A stretch of 64,000 nucleotides of DNA from Chromobotia macracanthus (GCA_036877525.1 JAZGTH010000107.1:2165501-2229500); one strand, 5' to 3'; numbered from the stretch's first letter, positions 1 through 13,255 are shown. Program-made: numbers and translations. The notes: generated by a model from the sequence alone, not told the origin.

Positions 1-3000
1 ATAAAGTGAGCAGCAAAAAATGAACATGCGTAAACAACATGACTGCAATTTACATTGAACCCAGATGTTTCACCCTTAGCTCTAAGATTTGCATTTACTG
101 TGTATAAGACATAGACTTATATAAGACTTTTCAGAAGGGGGTTTATGATCCTTTCATAAAGACAACAGAAAACAAATCCCTTCATATCTCCATAGTGAAG
201 ATGGAGCTGCTCAGTTTAAGAGGTGCAGCAATCCATTCAGACTATAGATATGTTTGAACCTGCTGCTTTGTCATTTCACAACTCTGGAGTCAACACAACA
301 GAATGCAGGCATTTCGTGTCAATCACTTTTGTAGAAGCTTCCTGTGGAAAAAAACCCCTCACGTTTAGAGACCTCTGCTTCTCTTTGAGGCCACAATAAC
401 TAGCAACAACATGCAATCTCCATCAGAACAGTGCTGGCTTCGTTCCGAGACATTATTCAGTCTCATTCGTCTTTCTTCACTAACATGTCTTTTGTGTGAA
501 TGCTGCATCCAGTCCTTTGAGAAATTATGATTTCTAATGACTTTCTTGCCCTTCTGCTCGTGCTTTTAGCATATGAGAGAATTCCATAATGCTCTTGTGC
601 ACCATTTGAAAATTATTCAGAAGTGTGTCACCTCTGAAATTTCATGGAATTTAATTTAAATAAATGAACAAGAGCCACTCCGTCTTAATAATGTTCCCTG
701 AGTAATCAGTGGGGGCTACTGTGTGTGAAAATGAAAACAGCCAAAGAGATATGATTGCTCCAGGGGAGCGCATATTACAAAAACAAACAGTAAAATGTTA
801 TGCTATTTGTATTTTTAAAAAGAGTTCTGCAGCATTGCAGGAGTGTACCACCACTGCCTCATACACAAAGCTCATATAAGCAATTAAATCCTCTACTACA
901 CCCACCAAGGGACAAAGTCTTCCTGTCTTTGCACTATCCTGCCGATACTCTGTGAGAAGCCACAGTGCATTGCTAAGAATCATTATGCTAATAGGACACA
1001 AAAAAGCAGAAAGCAGCCATGCAATATTCATACCCTCTATCATGATAAACTTTTCAGGAGTCATTTAGCTGGAATGCTCATTTAACGAACTGAGGCATGG
1101 AACAATTAAAGTGTGCTGTACGATAGAAGCATACTGTGATGGAGAGCTTGTCAACTCATTCTCTCACCAGGGATGCCATTTGAAGTTCTGCACTCTAATA
1201 CTTGACTAGCCCGTACACTTCTCCTCGATAGCCAGTGTCCATTTTGTGTCTTTCATTACCAAAGCCACCATAAAATGGCCTCCGAATTGGACGTGTGGTC
1301 ATTTTTGCTGTTACTGATCATTGGTCAACATGGACAGCCGATGCTGAAACGTTAGACTGGAGATGTGATTGAGTTTTTGTTTTAGGATTGCATTAAACAG
1401 TAAGATCCTAAAAGCAAAGGTCCTCCATATTGCAGGGAGCATTTTACCATTTATGACCCATTAAAATGATTGCAGTATGAAAACAAACATTTACTGGCAG
1501 TCTAGCTCCATCAGTATAAAAGGGAAAGTGAAGTAATTCAGAAGTGATTGCTGGGTGGAAAATGGCTTTGTTTCAGTGAAGCAGTGCATTGACCCTCTGT
1601 GCTTTTTGTGGATGGGGAACATTCACAGAAAACAGTTCAGTGGTTCTGGTCTCAGCTCAGTCTGCCTACCTTTATTACTGTATGTGCTGACAGCAGGCAG
1701 CAAGCAAGCTGACCGGCATTGCTCAGGGGTGGTAAGGCCTTTGTCGCAGATTTGAGGCCCTGGACCTGGGCCTGTCACAGCCCATATTGCTCTACCTTCC
1801 ACATTGCTTCCCCTTCAACATGAGCCAGAATTTATGATAGCATGAACGCAGAGCCATGGATGCATTCTGCCCACACTCACTACCAGTCAAACTGCTTCAT
1901 GGGTCCTGTTCATATTGTAGTCTCAGGGGAATAGTGATCACTGTCTTGCCAAAATGGAACAATGATATTTGGTGCAAAAAAAGCATGTGTGCATGCATTA
2001 GAAGTAACCAAGAAAATGTGGGCAATGGTCCTTAGCTCCTCACAGGAGACTCATTTGCCTTGTTGTTCCAATACCCTGCAGTGTGGATACATTAGTGGCC
2101 AACTCCCTCATTCTGACTGTTGCTAAATCTCTGGGCACCCATTGTGGAGAGAGACACCCAGAGCCCTGGTAATATTGCATTGTCATTTTGCCTGAAATTG
2201 TAATCTGTTTCAGGAAAAAAAAAGCTTTTGCAACTGAAAGCTATAAATGACCAGTTGTATTGTGCTTTCAAACATTTAAAGTCGCCTTCGAAAAGGCTTT
2301 AGTAAAAATTGCACATGATTTTATAATAAAATTAAACGGGAATTGCATAATGGAAGTGAATCATAGTACATCTATGTCATTCAGCCCTTAAAAGACTGAA
2401 CTTATTACCAGACTTAATAATGAAATATGCAGTCAAACAGTACTTCATTAGAGAAGAGCATTTGTTTAGCTACTCACTAACATACAGAGATATATTCCAT
2501 CTGACAGCATGCCTTTGCATCCATGTTACCTATCCAGCATATGCTGTGCAGCAATTTGCAGTTCACAAAATGACACTGGTTTCCCACTTAGTTTTCCATT
2601 GGCCAATCAGTTTAGCTTCTCCGCTTCTGCTGTCATAGTTGCATATTGCATGATTAATGTTGCATTCAGCCCACGTCATTTTTTTAGCGATGAGCCACCT
2701 ATAACTACGTTTTGCTATTGATTGCAACAACAGCATCATCAACAATATCAGCAGCACTAGTAATAAACAGCAGGGCAGGTTTGCTAAAGTTGACTTATGG
2801 AGGAGGAAATAGGTGGTGAAAAGCCAAGCTCCAGCTCAGCACTTTCTTTCAGGGTGACCGTGTGTGAACACAAGCCAGACAACCGGAAATCAAAGTGAGC
2901 GAAAGGCAGTTTAGGAGAGAGGGGGGTGATTGCAGTGGTTAGATCTAGAGCCATTATGTTCCACAAAATGGGGCTTTCGAACCCTGCAGAGCACTCTTCC

Positions 3001-6000
3001 CAAAGATTGCCAATGGACGTGGGGACTGAGGGGAGGCAAGGTTGGGGTAAACTCCCCGTTATCAAGTAACAGTTAACAAATTTCTACCGATCTATTGAGA
3101 ATTAGCTGCTGGGGCCCTGGCTCTGAAGGGCCAATCGACAGAGGTGTTAATAAAGGCTGTACACCTCTTCTAGCTGTGGCAATTGTGAAGACGAGAGCAG
3201 AACAATAATCAGTGATAGGCCACCTACATGTTTGACTGCCAGCAGAGCGAATTCGGAGGCCACAGGATCTGCTAGCACATCGGGCACACACCTGGGAGGC
3301 TCGTCTTCTGAAGAGGGCCATTTAACAGTAATTCTGGCTCTGTGTTGCAGAGAATGGTTTGACATCGGTGGGGGTGAAGTCTGTCACGCCTCTTCAGTTG
3401 GTTGTTGAGGAGAAGGAAATTGGCTGGAGGAGAATTGTTGCCCTGTGTATCAATAGTCCACGAGCCATGCAATCAAGGGCTGGTTTCTCCAGCATCCATC
3501 AAGGCTGTCCCTAAATTAAGTGCTTTCTCACAGAAAATCACTTTAAATCAAGTTATCTTCAGTCTGTCTAATGAACATTTTGGCATTTTGACTGTCACTG
3601 TTTTAAAAAGTGGGAAATAATAAAGCTTAGCTCAATTGCCAGTGTGCCTTGGCTGTTATTCTAAAGAAAAGCTCACAAAAAAGAGACAAGGATGCTATTA
3701 CTTTGTCTTAAAGCAGTGTCATGGTTCATTAAGCTTACATGGGGTTAGCTTACTTGTGGCAGCAGAGGGGTGCTTCAGGTAAAAACAAATCTCTAAATAA
3801 ACAGTGTTATGAATGTTGCATATCAGTTCTGAATATATAAAAATGTACTTAAAATGTGAAAATATGAGAGTGGGTACAAACCAACTTTCACAGGCCAAAG
3901 TTTTGTGTTTGTGTTTAGCATTTTTAGTATATAACAAAATCAAACTCTTTCACTCAACAGCTTAGGAGTCTGTACTGAGAATATTAAAATGTGTTTCCAT
4001 TATTTTCCACCTAAAGTCTTGTATTTCCGTTCCCATATTTCCATTGTGTGCTTTTTAAAATGTTTTGATTGGGTGAGACGTTTTCTTTGTACTGCTTCCC
4101 AATAAAGGACTGGATGGAAGGCTGCTGTGTTCTCAAATGACTCACTATTGGGTTATTATCTGATAAAAGCATCTCCACCAAGATCTGAAAAGACTTGCAG
4201 TGCAGTTCCTTCCTCAGAAAAAAGAAAGTGTGCATTTTAAATATGAAGACAGGGAGAGCATAAGCAGCTTGCATTTAGGCAAGCGATGAGACGGTTTTGA
4301 ATGTTAATCATGTCTAGACTGATGCTTCTTTACCTAAAGAAGTGCATATAAAGTAAACGCTCTGAATGAATCTGTGTTGCCTAGAGGGCTTATGGATCCC
4401 CAGTGCTGTGACTGGATCTGTTTGGTTTAGCTTAACAATTTTAACAGTGAGACAGGAGACCCAGATGGAGGCCCCATCGAGCTCCTCCACCACAGTGCCG
4501 CAGCACCCCTGAAGAGAACAAACAGTGAGGAAGAAGCTGTCAGCACCCAGCCTGCCCGGAGGTTCTTCATCTTCTTGCATCAGAAGATTCGGTCCACTGT
4601 AAACACACCTGAAGCGTCAAGCTTTGTCCTCTAAACTACATGTTGAAAGCAGAGTTCAGTCACTGATGACTGACAGCAGGATGTGGAAATGTGTTCCTCT
4701 TTATCATGTAGCTGCCCTGTGGTGCCCGACCTGCAGAGAAAGGTTGGTGGAAATCTGTCACAGCTCCCCACAGGCGAGTAGATGGACACTGTGATGTTCA
4801 AACACATCTTGCGCAGCTTTGCACTAACTTGAAAAGACTCTAATCCACAGTCACATTGCTTTTTATGCACTGTACAAGATTCATAAGCATCACCCAGAAT
4901 GTACCATCTCTACCTGTTACAACAGCAAAACAGTGTTGAGGAAGATGCTTTGAAACTCTAGCTTATCAAGATTTATACTTTTATTATATCAGTATTATCA
5001 TAGTTTTAAAGCATAGTTTAAACAAACAATATCAAAACAAAAACAAATTATTACTCATTTTTATGTTTAGTTCGTTTTGGGTGGATTTACACATGGGGGA
5101 CATACACAATACAGTTATTTGTGGTATAATAAGTGAAAATATAAAAAAGGTGTCCTACTTTTAAACTTACTAAGATCATTTGAAATGTTGAAAACAGCTG
5201 TTTAAAAATCCTACAATTTTTAGTCAGACTAGTTACTGAGGTTAGTATTGATATTGTGACTTACCCCCTAACACTGATAGCAAAGTAATTACTGTATACA
5301 TGGGGCAAACTTCACAGTTCACAGCAACTTTATTCCTGGTTCAGCTGAGAGTAAATGAGAGAGAGGGAGAGAGGTTCAGTGTTCCCCTAGAGCTCATTAG
5401 TCTCATTCTTCACTCAGTGTCCTTACAGATTGATTGATGACCTTCATCTGTAGATCAGAGCATCTGGAGAGCAGCAGGGGAGCTGTGATTGTGCTGCAGC
5501 ATCGGCTCCATTAAGCGTGGTGTCCAGCTGGGGTTTAGAGAGTGTGACCATGGGCGATGCCGATTGCTCCCGATGTCTGGAACATTACTTAGAGCTTTCA
5601 ACAGCTTGACTCGGTGAGTCACATAAACAAAGTGGCAGTCTATGTCAGAGACATCCATCTGTCCAAAGACGTCTTTAAAACTGTCATTTCTGCACCATTA
5701 GAATTACTAGATGGAATTGCAAAAATAAGGTTTGTTTTCAAGCAGGTTTCCTGAACACTTCCCTTTGCTCCATTGGTTAGCCCAACAGATAAACCTGCCC
5801 CAGACTTACGTCACTGGCTGAGCCAATATTGCTGCGGCAAGCTAGTTAGGATGATCAAAAACAAAGCAGTCAGGAAGTCAACCTACCAATGCTTTACTTG
5901 TAATTGCTTCTTTATATTTAGCTTGGTTATGAGCTTTACAAAATATATGGTGAATTTTGAAACACAGAAACACTCAGCATCTTACACATAGCAGCAATGC

Positions 6001-9000
6001 AGTTCTACAGGTGGAATCATGATGGGCATGGAAGTCCATTTTCTCTCCTGCCTGTGATGTGTTAGGTAGCGGTGATGCTGCCCATCTCAACAAAGACCCC
6101 ATTATTTGCCTGAAAATGTTTTTGCTGCCACTTCCTCAGAATTTAACCTGTCCATTTCATGACTCCACTGCAAATGTCTTGGATGCTACAGAGAGATTCA
6201 AACCCTGATTTGTTGTTCCATATAAATCTGTGAATGTCACCTCCAGCTGTGGGTTGTGGGTTGAAAGCACAAAGAGGAAATGTAGAGAATCACTGGGAGC
6301 ATTCCTGGCTCTCTGCTGGGCATGGAGTATGTTGTTTTTCTGATGGCACAATGCACCCAGAGTGGACTCAGCACTCTACACCTTACTGTGCCCCCTGGAA
6401 ACTGATGGACTAGGGGATACTTTGAAGTGTACCACTGTATCAAATGATGAACATTTTCATATGCCCATGGTATTTTGTGGTACTCTTTTACTAAAAAGAC
6501 AATTATTGTAGTATATTGCAAAAAAATATCTTAATTCTATGGTACATTTGGTTCTTGATTGTAAAACATGACGTGGTTCTTGACGTGGAAAACATTAAGA
6601 CACCACTGAGCACTATGTTGAGTGGAAGTATATCTGTTAATAAGTTAGAGTAAACTCCCCTGACAACGCATGCAAACAAAGCACAGGAAGTGTGTTTATA
6701 TAATACTGCCTACTGCAGCTTAATACAACACTCTGCTAAAATGGAACAAGTGTGTGTCAGTGGCCTAAGAATATTCAGATGTCAGGCATAAATGTTAGAA
6801 TGACGTAATACATAAGGAATGCTAATGATGTCACAAGATGCAAGGATTACATGCCTTGAAGCAAATATCAGAGATATGTGCAAATACTGTGATTTTGACA
6901 TAGTACAAAAAAACCACCCATCATAACCATTATAAAATCACTGCAACAGATCTCTAGTAGCTTTTTATTTTATTATATAACAGATAGTTCCGGTCCTAGA
7001 AGCTGATTGGTCAATTGAGTGTGTCAGCTGCATATCTGTTATTCCTTAAAAATGAATAATAATATTTAGTAAAAATGGACTACATACATTGATAAATAAA
7101 GAAAAATAAGAATTGGATTTTGGTGAGGTGCTGTCTCTGTGCCTATTAAACAAGTCAGAGAACTGAAGTGATTATTTGTAACACATTGACTGAAGAGTGA
7201 CGGTACAGAGCAACATCCTGCACATCATTCAGTGGTATGCAGGGCCTGTACAGCGCTGTAATGAAGCTGATGATAAATGTGACATCCAATGAAAAGGGAC
7301 ATTGTATAAGAAAGCCTTTAATCCACAAGCAAATTAAACTTAGAATTAAAGCATCTATTTATTTGCATAATTTGATTACACTGTGACTAGAAAATGAAAT
7401 ATGAGATATGACTTATTAGAATAGCTGAAGAGCTGACATCCAGATGGCTTTTCACGCTTTTTTAATATTTTTTTATTTGAGGCCAAAGTTAAACAGCTCA
7501 AAGCACAGACTGTCTTGCCTTCGATTCCTCCAGGGATTATCCATTACTTCAGACCAAATCTTGCTTAATTTCCTTGACTGCTGCACATTCCTGCTGCTTC
7601 AATGAAATGTTTTAGTTTGTACTGGGGTTGTGTGACATAGAAAATTTGTTTGTGGAAATGTATTTACACATAATTCTGAAAAAAACTAATTGTAAAAAAA
7701 TGTTTTTGCTTTTGTTTTTTTATTATTTAGTTGCTGTGTACCACCAGAATTCAAATTATGTTTGTAATTTAAACACCATATTTCATATGAATTAAAATAA
7801 TATGTAGAGCGTAAAGGAAACACTGAAGCACCTAAAAAGCTGCTCTATGGCATATTATAAAACTGTCGTCTAATGATGAGTTACCTGCCATTATTTCTGT
7901 CCCTTGGGCTCTGCAGGAAATGAGACTCGGTACTAAATGTGGAAGATGCTCTGTTAAAATGAAACGTTACAAGGACACCATAACTAATCAATTATGTCAA
8001 AAGCTGATAAAAACATTTATTTCTTGAAGTTAGGAATAGATCATTTAGTGATATTTAGTGTCTGGCAGGCCAGATATCCTATGGTCAATAACCAGATAAT
8101 ATCTCCTTTTTCAAGGTTTCATTTAGAGAGTTGAAGCAGATAGGTCTGACCTGGAAGAGACAGGGCCTGTGAGCAGATTCTGGGAGACAGTACCTACTAC
8201 TTGCTTAAATTAACCCTGTAAAGTGCCGCAAAATTGCTCTGAGATCCCCAGTGCTCATTTGACCATGAATCTAGGAAGGCCCCTAACATAAAAGATTTAA
8301 TAGCATTAGAGTTCATTCATTTCATATATACACAGATCTCCACCAGCACCCTCTGTGCTTTCATTCATTATAAAATCACAACAAAATTTCTGAAAAATCA
8401 CAAAAAAGTGCATACTCTACCACAATAAGGGATGTGTGAATATAGGTAGGAGGTTAGGTTGCGAGGAAGATTGACATGATTTGCTTGCGTTGGGGGCAGT
8501 GACAGAATTCAGATTCATTTAGCTGAATATCAGATTCATACTCAACTATCATGCATTTCTTTGTAGATTGTGAATTCCTAAGTCAATGGTACTACGTATT
8601 AAAAAAAATTGCATGAGTTTTTCCTACACACACAGCTCAGCAGGGAAATCTTGATCATTTTTCCTCAAGTGCTGTCAGACAAGGAGCAGGTTGTAGTAAA
8701 TCATATGCAACTAGGGCACCCATATTTGTATCTACATAAGTAACCAGAGTTTAAACACCGCAGCATCTACCTACTAGTGTGTATTGTTAGCGCAAATTGG
8801 TTATGTGCCACTTTGTTATTCTGTTGAAAGTAACTTTACCTAAAATCTTTTGACTCTTCCCATGAGAAAATGTTGCACTGCCTGTCTAACGTTTCTCTGA
8901 AACGAATCGTGTAGTTACGTGTGATTGCTGCGCCATCTGCTGTGAACTGGTATGACATTCAACTTACAGCACCAGTCTGATGATGCTAATAATGGTTTTA

Positions 9001-9505
9001 TATAAATGCACATATATAAATGGCAATTTCTAAGGCAAAACATCATCTAAGGCCAGAAGCAAATTATTTTTTCCAGACAAGGATAATGTATTTGCAGGAG
9101 GTAATGTTTCTAATGAATTATTACAAAACTATGATAATGATAAACATAAACCTATTTAACATGCTGTTTGACAATTTATTTTTTGTTAATACAAGCAGTT
9201 ATTAGCTATACTGGTGGACAAGTCAAAGTAATCCCTGAACCAAACAGAACTGAAGTTTAATCAAAGCTGAATGACACAAAACTACTTAAATGGATTTGGG
9301 TGATCAGGACAGTCCACATTTAAATACTTCTGATTTTCTTCAGAAATGTGTTTTATTTGGAAGTACCTTAAGCCATTTTATACATGGGTTACCAGTTCAC
9401 TTTACCCACATATTCTGAATTGCTGAGATTAATCTACCTGCAACTTATTTCTCAGGAAGAAGTGCCTTTAACAATTTTAGCACTAGACACAAGAAAACAA
9501 GCAGT
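1..9505. other. Intergenic DNA, no recognisable gene
   Basis: AT-rich sequence downstream of actb. Open frames are all under about 110 codons, lack recognisable domains, and do not join across plausible splice sites into a known protein. It holds short A/T runs (for example near 7680-7730) and one short inverted-repeat element described separately. Distal enhancers or non-coding transcripts cannot be excluded by eye. Confidence 0.6.
6977..7042. mobile_element. Short inverted-repeat element, MITE-like
   Basis: A 66-bp unit is bounded by perfect 10-bp inverted ends (ATAACAGATA at 6977-6986, TATCTGTTAT at 7033-7042). The core is more GC-rich than its AT-rich surroundings and includes GTTCCGGTCC. 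This architecture suggests a miniature inverted-repeat transposable element or its remnant. No clear target-site duplication is visible, so the family is unassigned. Confidence 0.35.
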
Positions 9506-9528
9506 CAGGATGTCTTACACATGTGCAC

Positions 9529-9534
9529 TTTATT
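9529..9534 (-). terminator. actb: actb polyadenylation signal AATAAA
   Basis: TTTATT on the plus strand reads AATAAA on the gene strand, followed by GTGCACATGTG, the usual end of vertebrate beta-actin messages. It lies about 510 nt past the stop codon. Cleavage is expected 10-25 nt further on, near 9505-9518. Confidence 0.8.
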
Positions 9535-10030
9535 GGAATTGAATTAGTCAGTGTACAGGTTGGCCCCACCAAATGTCTGGCACCGCCACATTCCACACAG
9601 CTTTTACATATGCCCAGGGGGAATGGAAACCTTTACATCTTGAATGGTAAAGCTTTGTTTTTTGGAACAAAAAAAAAAAATAACCCAAGATTTAAGGCTG
9701 AAAAGTACAAAAACCCAGACATTGTTTGTTACATAATTTACATACAATACTACACTGTTAAGTATGCTCCCAATTACTGGGCAGCCTTCATAGAGGCAAA
9801 TAAGTTTCGGAACAATGCATTAACAAACATTTGGAATGACTAAAGAAAAACAAAACATTGAGTCCTCAGATGCATTGTAGAACTTCGGGGATGCTTATTT
9901 GCCAAAAAACATTGCCGTCACCTTCACCGTTCCAGTTTTTAGATCCTGAGTCAAGCGCCAAAAATAACAAAAGCCATGCCAATGTTGTCGTTTGAAGTTT
10001 TTCTCTGCGCAGTTTGAGTCGGCGTGAAGT

Positions 10031-10042
10031 GGTAACAGTCCG
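10031..10042 (-). promoter_or_regulatory. actb: actb mRNA zipcode core (ZBP1/IGF2BP1 site)
   Basis: One base after the stop codon the sense strand reads CGGACTGTTACC. It contains the GGACT element and the GTTACC that follows it in the beta-actin zipcode, and an ACTTCA stretch comes next. In chicken and mammals this element binds ZBP1/IGF2BP1 and directs beta-actin mRNA to the leading edge. The match and position are seen here; function in this species is inferred. Confidence 0.6.
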
Positions 10043-10043
10043 T

Positions 10044-11422
10044 TTAGAAGCATTTGCGGTGGACAATGGATGGCCCAGACTCATCGTACTCCTGCTTGCT
10101 AATCCACATCTGCTGGAATGTGGACAGGGAGGCCAGGATGGAGCCTCCGATCCAGACAGAATATTTACGCTCAGGTGGGGCAATGATCTGAAGAGACAAG
10201 AACAGCATTAGTACAAGTGTACAACACAAGATCTGAATCCATGTTTTAAAACTTCCTACTAATATGGGAAGTTGTAGTATTGACCCATTCTCACCTTAAT
10301 TTTCATTGTGCTAGGGGCCAGGGATGTGATCTCCTTCTGCATCCTGTCAGCAATGCCAGGGTACATGGTGGTACCACCAGACAATACAGTGTTGGCATAC
10401 AGATCCTTACGGATATCCACATCACACTTCATGATAGAGTTGAAAGTTGTCTCATGGATACCGCAAGACTCCATACCTGCAGAGGAAAGCCATAAGGTTA
10501 AACATGTTCTTTAGGAAATTCTCCAGCCCATTAAAAACAGGGTCCTTGATCATAGCCTAATGTTTGTAACTTACCCAGGAAGGATGGCTGGAACAGAGCC
10601 TCTGGGCACCTGAACCTCTCATTGCCGATGGTGATGACCTGTCCATCAGGCAGCTCGTAGCTCTTCTCCAGGGATGAGGAAGAAGCAGCAGTGCCCATCT
10701 CCTGCTCAAAGTCAAGGGCAACATAGCAGAGCTTCTCCTTGATGTCACGGACAATTTCCCTCTCAGCTGTGGTGGTGAAGCTGTAGCCTCTCTCGGTCAG
10801 GATCTTCATGAGGTAGTCAGTCAGGTCACGGCCAGCCAAGTCCAGACGGAGGATGGCATGGGGCAGGGCGTAACCCTCGTAGATGGGCACAGTGTGGGTG
10901 ACACCATCACCAGAGTCCATCACAATACCAGTGGTACGACCAGAGGCATACAGGGACAGCACAGCCTGGATGGCAACGTACATGGCAGGGGTGTTGAAGG
11001 TCTCAAACATGATCTGCAAAGAGAGGGGACAACATCAATTGACATCCAAATGTACACAGCACACAGTCCACACGTTCATGCAGATGTTAGTTGGAAATGC
11101 TAATGTAAAGAGAGTGCAGAAACAGCAAGAGTGCAGAAGAAACTGCAAAACTGGCAGGCAAAGTATAAATAACCTGCTGCTTCCAGCAAAAGATGAGAAA
11201 ATCAGGAGCTCAGAAGACACAAAGCCTGGAGAAAGTAAATGAATGAACACAACAACTTGAAATGAGGTAAAGTACAGGACAGATGAGAGCTGAAATAAGT
11301 CAGCTGCAAAGGAACTGAAACCAACCTGTGTCATCTTTTCCCTGTTGGCTTTGGGGTTCAGTGGGGCTTCTGTGAGCAGGACGGGGTGCTCCTCAGGGGC
11401 AACACGCAGCTCGTTGTAGAAG

Positions 11423-11458
<36 letters not shown>

Positions 11459-11784
11459 GTGACAATACCGTGCTCAATGGGGTATTTCAGGGTCAGGATA
11501 CCTCTCTTGCTCTGAGCCTCGTCACCAACATAGCTGTCCTTCTGTCCCATACCAACCATCACACCCTGTAACAATAGGAAAAGAAAAATTATAAACTGGT
11601 TCCTATGAAAAATAAATTTTGGTTTATGGATTCAGCCTAAAACAAGGAATTCGCTTCTCACCTGATGTCTGGGGCGACCCACAATAGATGGGAAGACAGC
11701 ACGGGGAGCATCATCTCCAGCGAATCCGGCCTTGCACATACCAGATCCGTTGTCAACAACCAGTGCGGCAATTTCATCATCCAT
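10044..11784 (-). CDS. actb: Cytoplasmic beta-actin, 375 aa, five coding exons
   Basis: ATP-binding cytoskeletal protein that polymerises into filaments. Coding exons, in gene order: 11662-11784, 11326-11565, 10575-11013, 10295-10476 and 10044-10187. Their lengths (123, 240, 439, 182, 144) sum to 1128 nt, 375 residues plus stop, and every junction is GT-AG. The N-terminus [15 protein letters not shown] is the cytoplasmic beta type, with the nucleotide-binding DNGSG loop at 11-15. The second phosphate loop DSGDG, the hydrophobic-loop region and the KCF C-terminus are intact. Gly in EQEMGTAAS and Ser in EITSLAPS are typical of fish. The start is the first ATG of exon 2, 7 nt past the acceptor at 11792-11793. 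The first exon is non-coding and separated by a 1283-bp intron. Teleosts often keep two actb copies, and which one this is cannot be told here. Confidence 0.98.
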
Positions 11785-11982
11785 GGCTGAACTGGGGAAA
11801 GAGAGATAAATTTCATAAATGCACTGCCACCATTGCGCAACATATGTGAACATGCGACTACGTGGAGCCAACTTCCTGTTTCGTGATGCACTCTACAGTC
11901 TGACCACTAGGGTGCGCTGTCGCACTTTAGCGCGCTACAGATATGCCAGACAAAGGAAGTCCTCTGCATTCTCTCATGATTA

Positions 11983-11992
11983 CCATAAAAGG
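11983..11992 (-). promoter_or_regulatory. actb: Intron 1 CArG box (SRF site)
   Basis: CCATAAAAGG fits CC(A/T)6GG exactly and lies about 190 bp upstream of coding exon 2 inside intron 1, followed by CAATGG. Vertebrate ACTB genes have a known CArG-containing element in intron 1 that boosts serum-responsive transcription. The same decamer occurs in the promoter at 13216-13225. Confidence 0.6.
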
Positions 11993-12350
11993 CAATGGTT
12001 TGAGCCGCTTTGCGACTGCCGGCGGTGTGGCAGAAAGCCAGACTCGAATGGTTCAGTAAAAAGGAGAGGATTTCGACAGTCATCACGCTAGGGCCACTCC
12101 CTGAGATCTACACATTAAGTTTAACATCCTCTTTCATTCCGGTCTGATAAAATTAAATTGCCAAATGTCGACGCGTCTGTCCAACATTACTGCGCCACAG
12201 CTCTGCAGGCGATCTCATCTTATTTCAACTCTTTAACGAGCGGAATTGGACATTGCATAAAAACTTCAACAACATTCGCCTATTCATTTCATAGCCTAGC
12301 TGTGACAGCGAAATCGAGTTGAAGTCACCGTTTCTCTCCCGAAACACATT

Positions 12351-12380
12351 CTGTTAAACCATCTTTAAATGGTTTAACAG
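12351..12380. repeat. Perfect 12-bp inverted repeat with 6-nt loop in actb intron 1
   Basis: CTGTTAAACCAT and its exact reverse complement ATGGTTTAACAG are separated by CTTTAA. The resulting hairpin lies centrally in intron 1. No transposon termini or coding content are visible around it. Confidence 0.7.
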
Positions 12381-13074
12381 TTTAATATCCAGCCAGAAAA
12401 CCTAGCAGAATGTACTAACCAACCCAATTAATATAGGCGCTGTTCAATAAATACGGAACTTGATCTCAAGCTTCATGCATGACGTGCAGAAAACGGACCA
12501 AATTATTTTTACACAAAAATGGGATTCATAAAGCTTACATAAAGTAGCCCTTGATTATTAAAAAACAGATGCGTGCAAGAGAAATTCATCAGGTTATAGC
12601 GGATGAATACTGCTTAGCCTGCTAGCTAAAGTAGGTCACACCCTGCTGCAGCACTGCCTGCACAAAGAACTTCCAATGCCGGTTACCATCGAGTGTGCAA
12701 CATGCCTCCCTAAAACGTCTAAAAAGTCGTGTTTAACAGGCAGTTAAGTCGTGAAAACCACTTCAACATCGTGAAAAAGCTGCTTAACACTTTTAGGACA
12801 ATGACACACCGGTCCATTCAATGTCGTGCCTTCAACGGTCACCACCATTTCCACCTGACATCTTCAGCACTTAAGAAGCGATAATAAATCAACATTTATA
12901 AACCTGATCTTACATCAGGGAACAACTGCGAGTTTTATAATAATCGCAAAAAAGACCGGTAAGCGCGTCTAAAATACGTATACATAAAATGTGGAACATT
13001 TTAATGACGCTGAATTAATGTTTATTAATTACGTAATAAATAAATGGTTTTTAAACTCTGAAAATATAACTTAC

Positions 13075-13160
13075 CTTGGGTTTGGGGGGTTTGTCGACTT
13101 AAAAGAATTGGTTACAAGCAGATGATATTCCGCACTAGCTGCGTGTGGAGGAGCTCAAAG
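13075..13160 (-). other. actb: actb non-coding exon 1 (5' UTR)
   Basis: The sense strand reads CCCAAG then GTAAGT, a strong donor at 13073-13074, so the exon ends at 13075. Its 5' end is set about 30 bp downstream of the TATA box and is approximate. It contains the CTCCTCCACACG and CAAACCCCCCAAACCC stretches and no ATG in the part examined. It splices to the acceptor at 11792-11793. Confidence 0.75.
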
Positions 13161-13183
13161 TGACGCTGAAAAGCTGGGCGCGC

Positions 13184-13255
13184 TTTTTTATATGACGGCA
13201 TATGCCCGGCTCGAGCCATAAAAGGTAAACTTTCGGAGCTCTGCGATGTGATTGG
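13184..13255 (-). promoter_or_regulatory. actb: actb core promoter: CCAAT, CArG, TATA
   Basis: On the gene strand the order is CCAAT (13251-13255), the SRF-binding CArG box (plus-strand decamer CCATAAAAGG, 13216-13225) and TATAAAAAA (13184-13192). Spacing of about 25 bp between each pair is the classical beta-actin promoter layout. GC-rich sequence surrounds it. It should give strong, broad, serum- and MRTF/SRF-responsive expression (inference from family knowledge). Confidence 0.85.

Larger units (their letters stand above)
9511..10043 (-). other. actb: actb 3' untranslated region
   Basis: This is the sequence between the actb stop codon (10044-10046) and the predicted cleavage site, about 530 nt. 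On the sense strand it carries a localisation zipcode-like motif right after the stop, a U-rich run (the A-run at 9669-9681 on the plus strand) and the terminal AATAAA. Length and layout match vertebrate beta-actin mRNAs. The exact cleavage base is estimated from the signal position. Confidence 0.75.

Noticed and set aside
798..1064. 88-codon minus-strand frame with hydrophobic stretches
   Set aside because: It has no known domain, no splice partners and no conserved context; compatible with chance in intergenic DNA.
10858..11242. Plus-strand frames of 81 and 119 codons antisense to actb
   Set aside because: They are shadows of actin exons and cross the intron without splice support.
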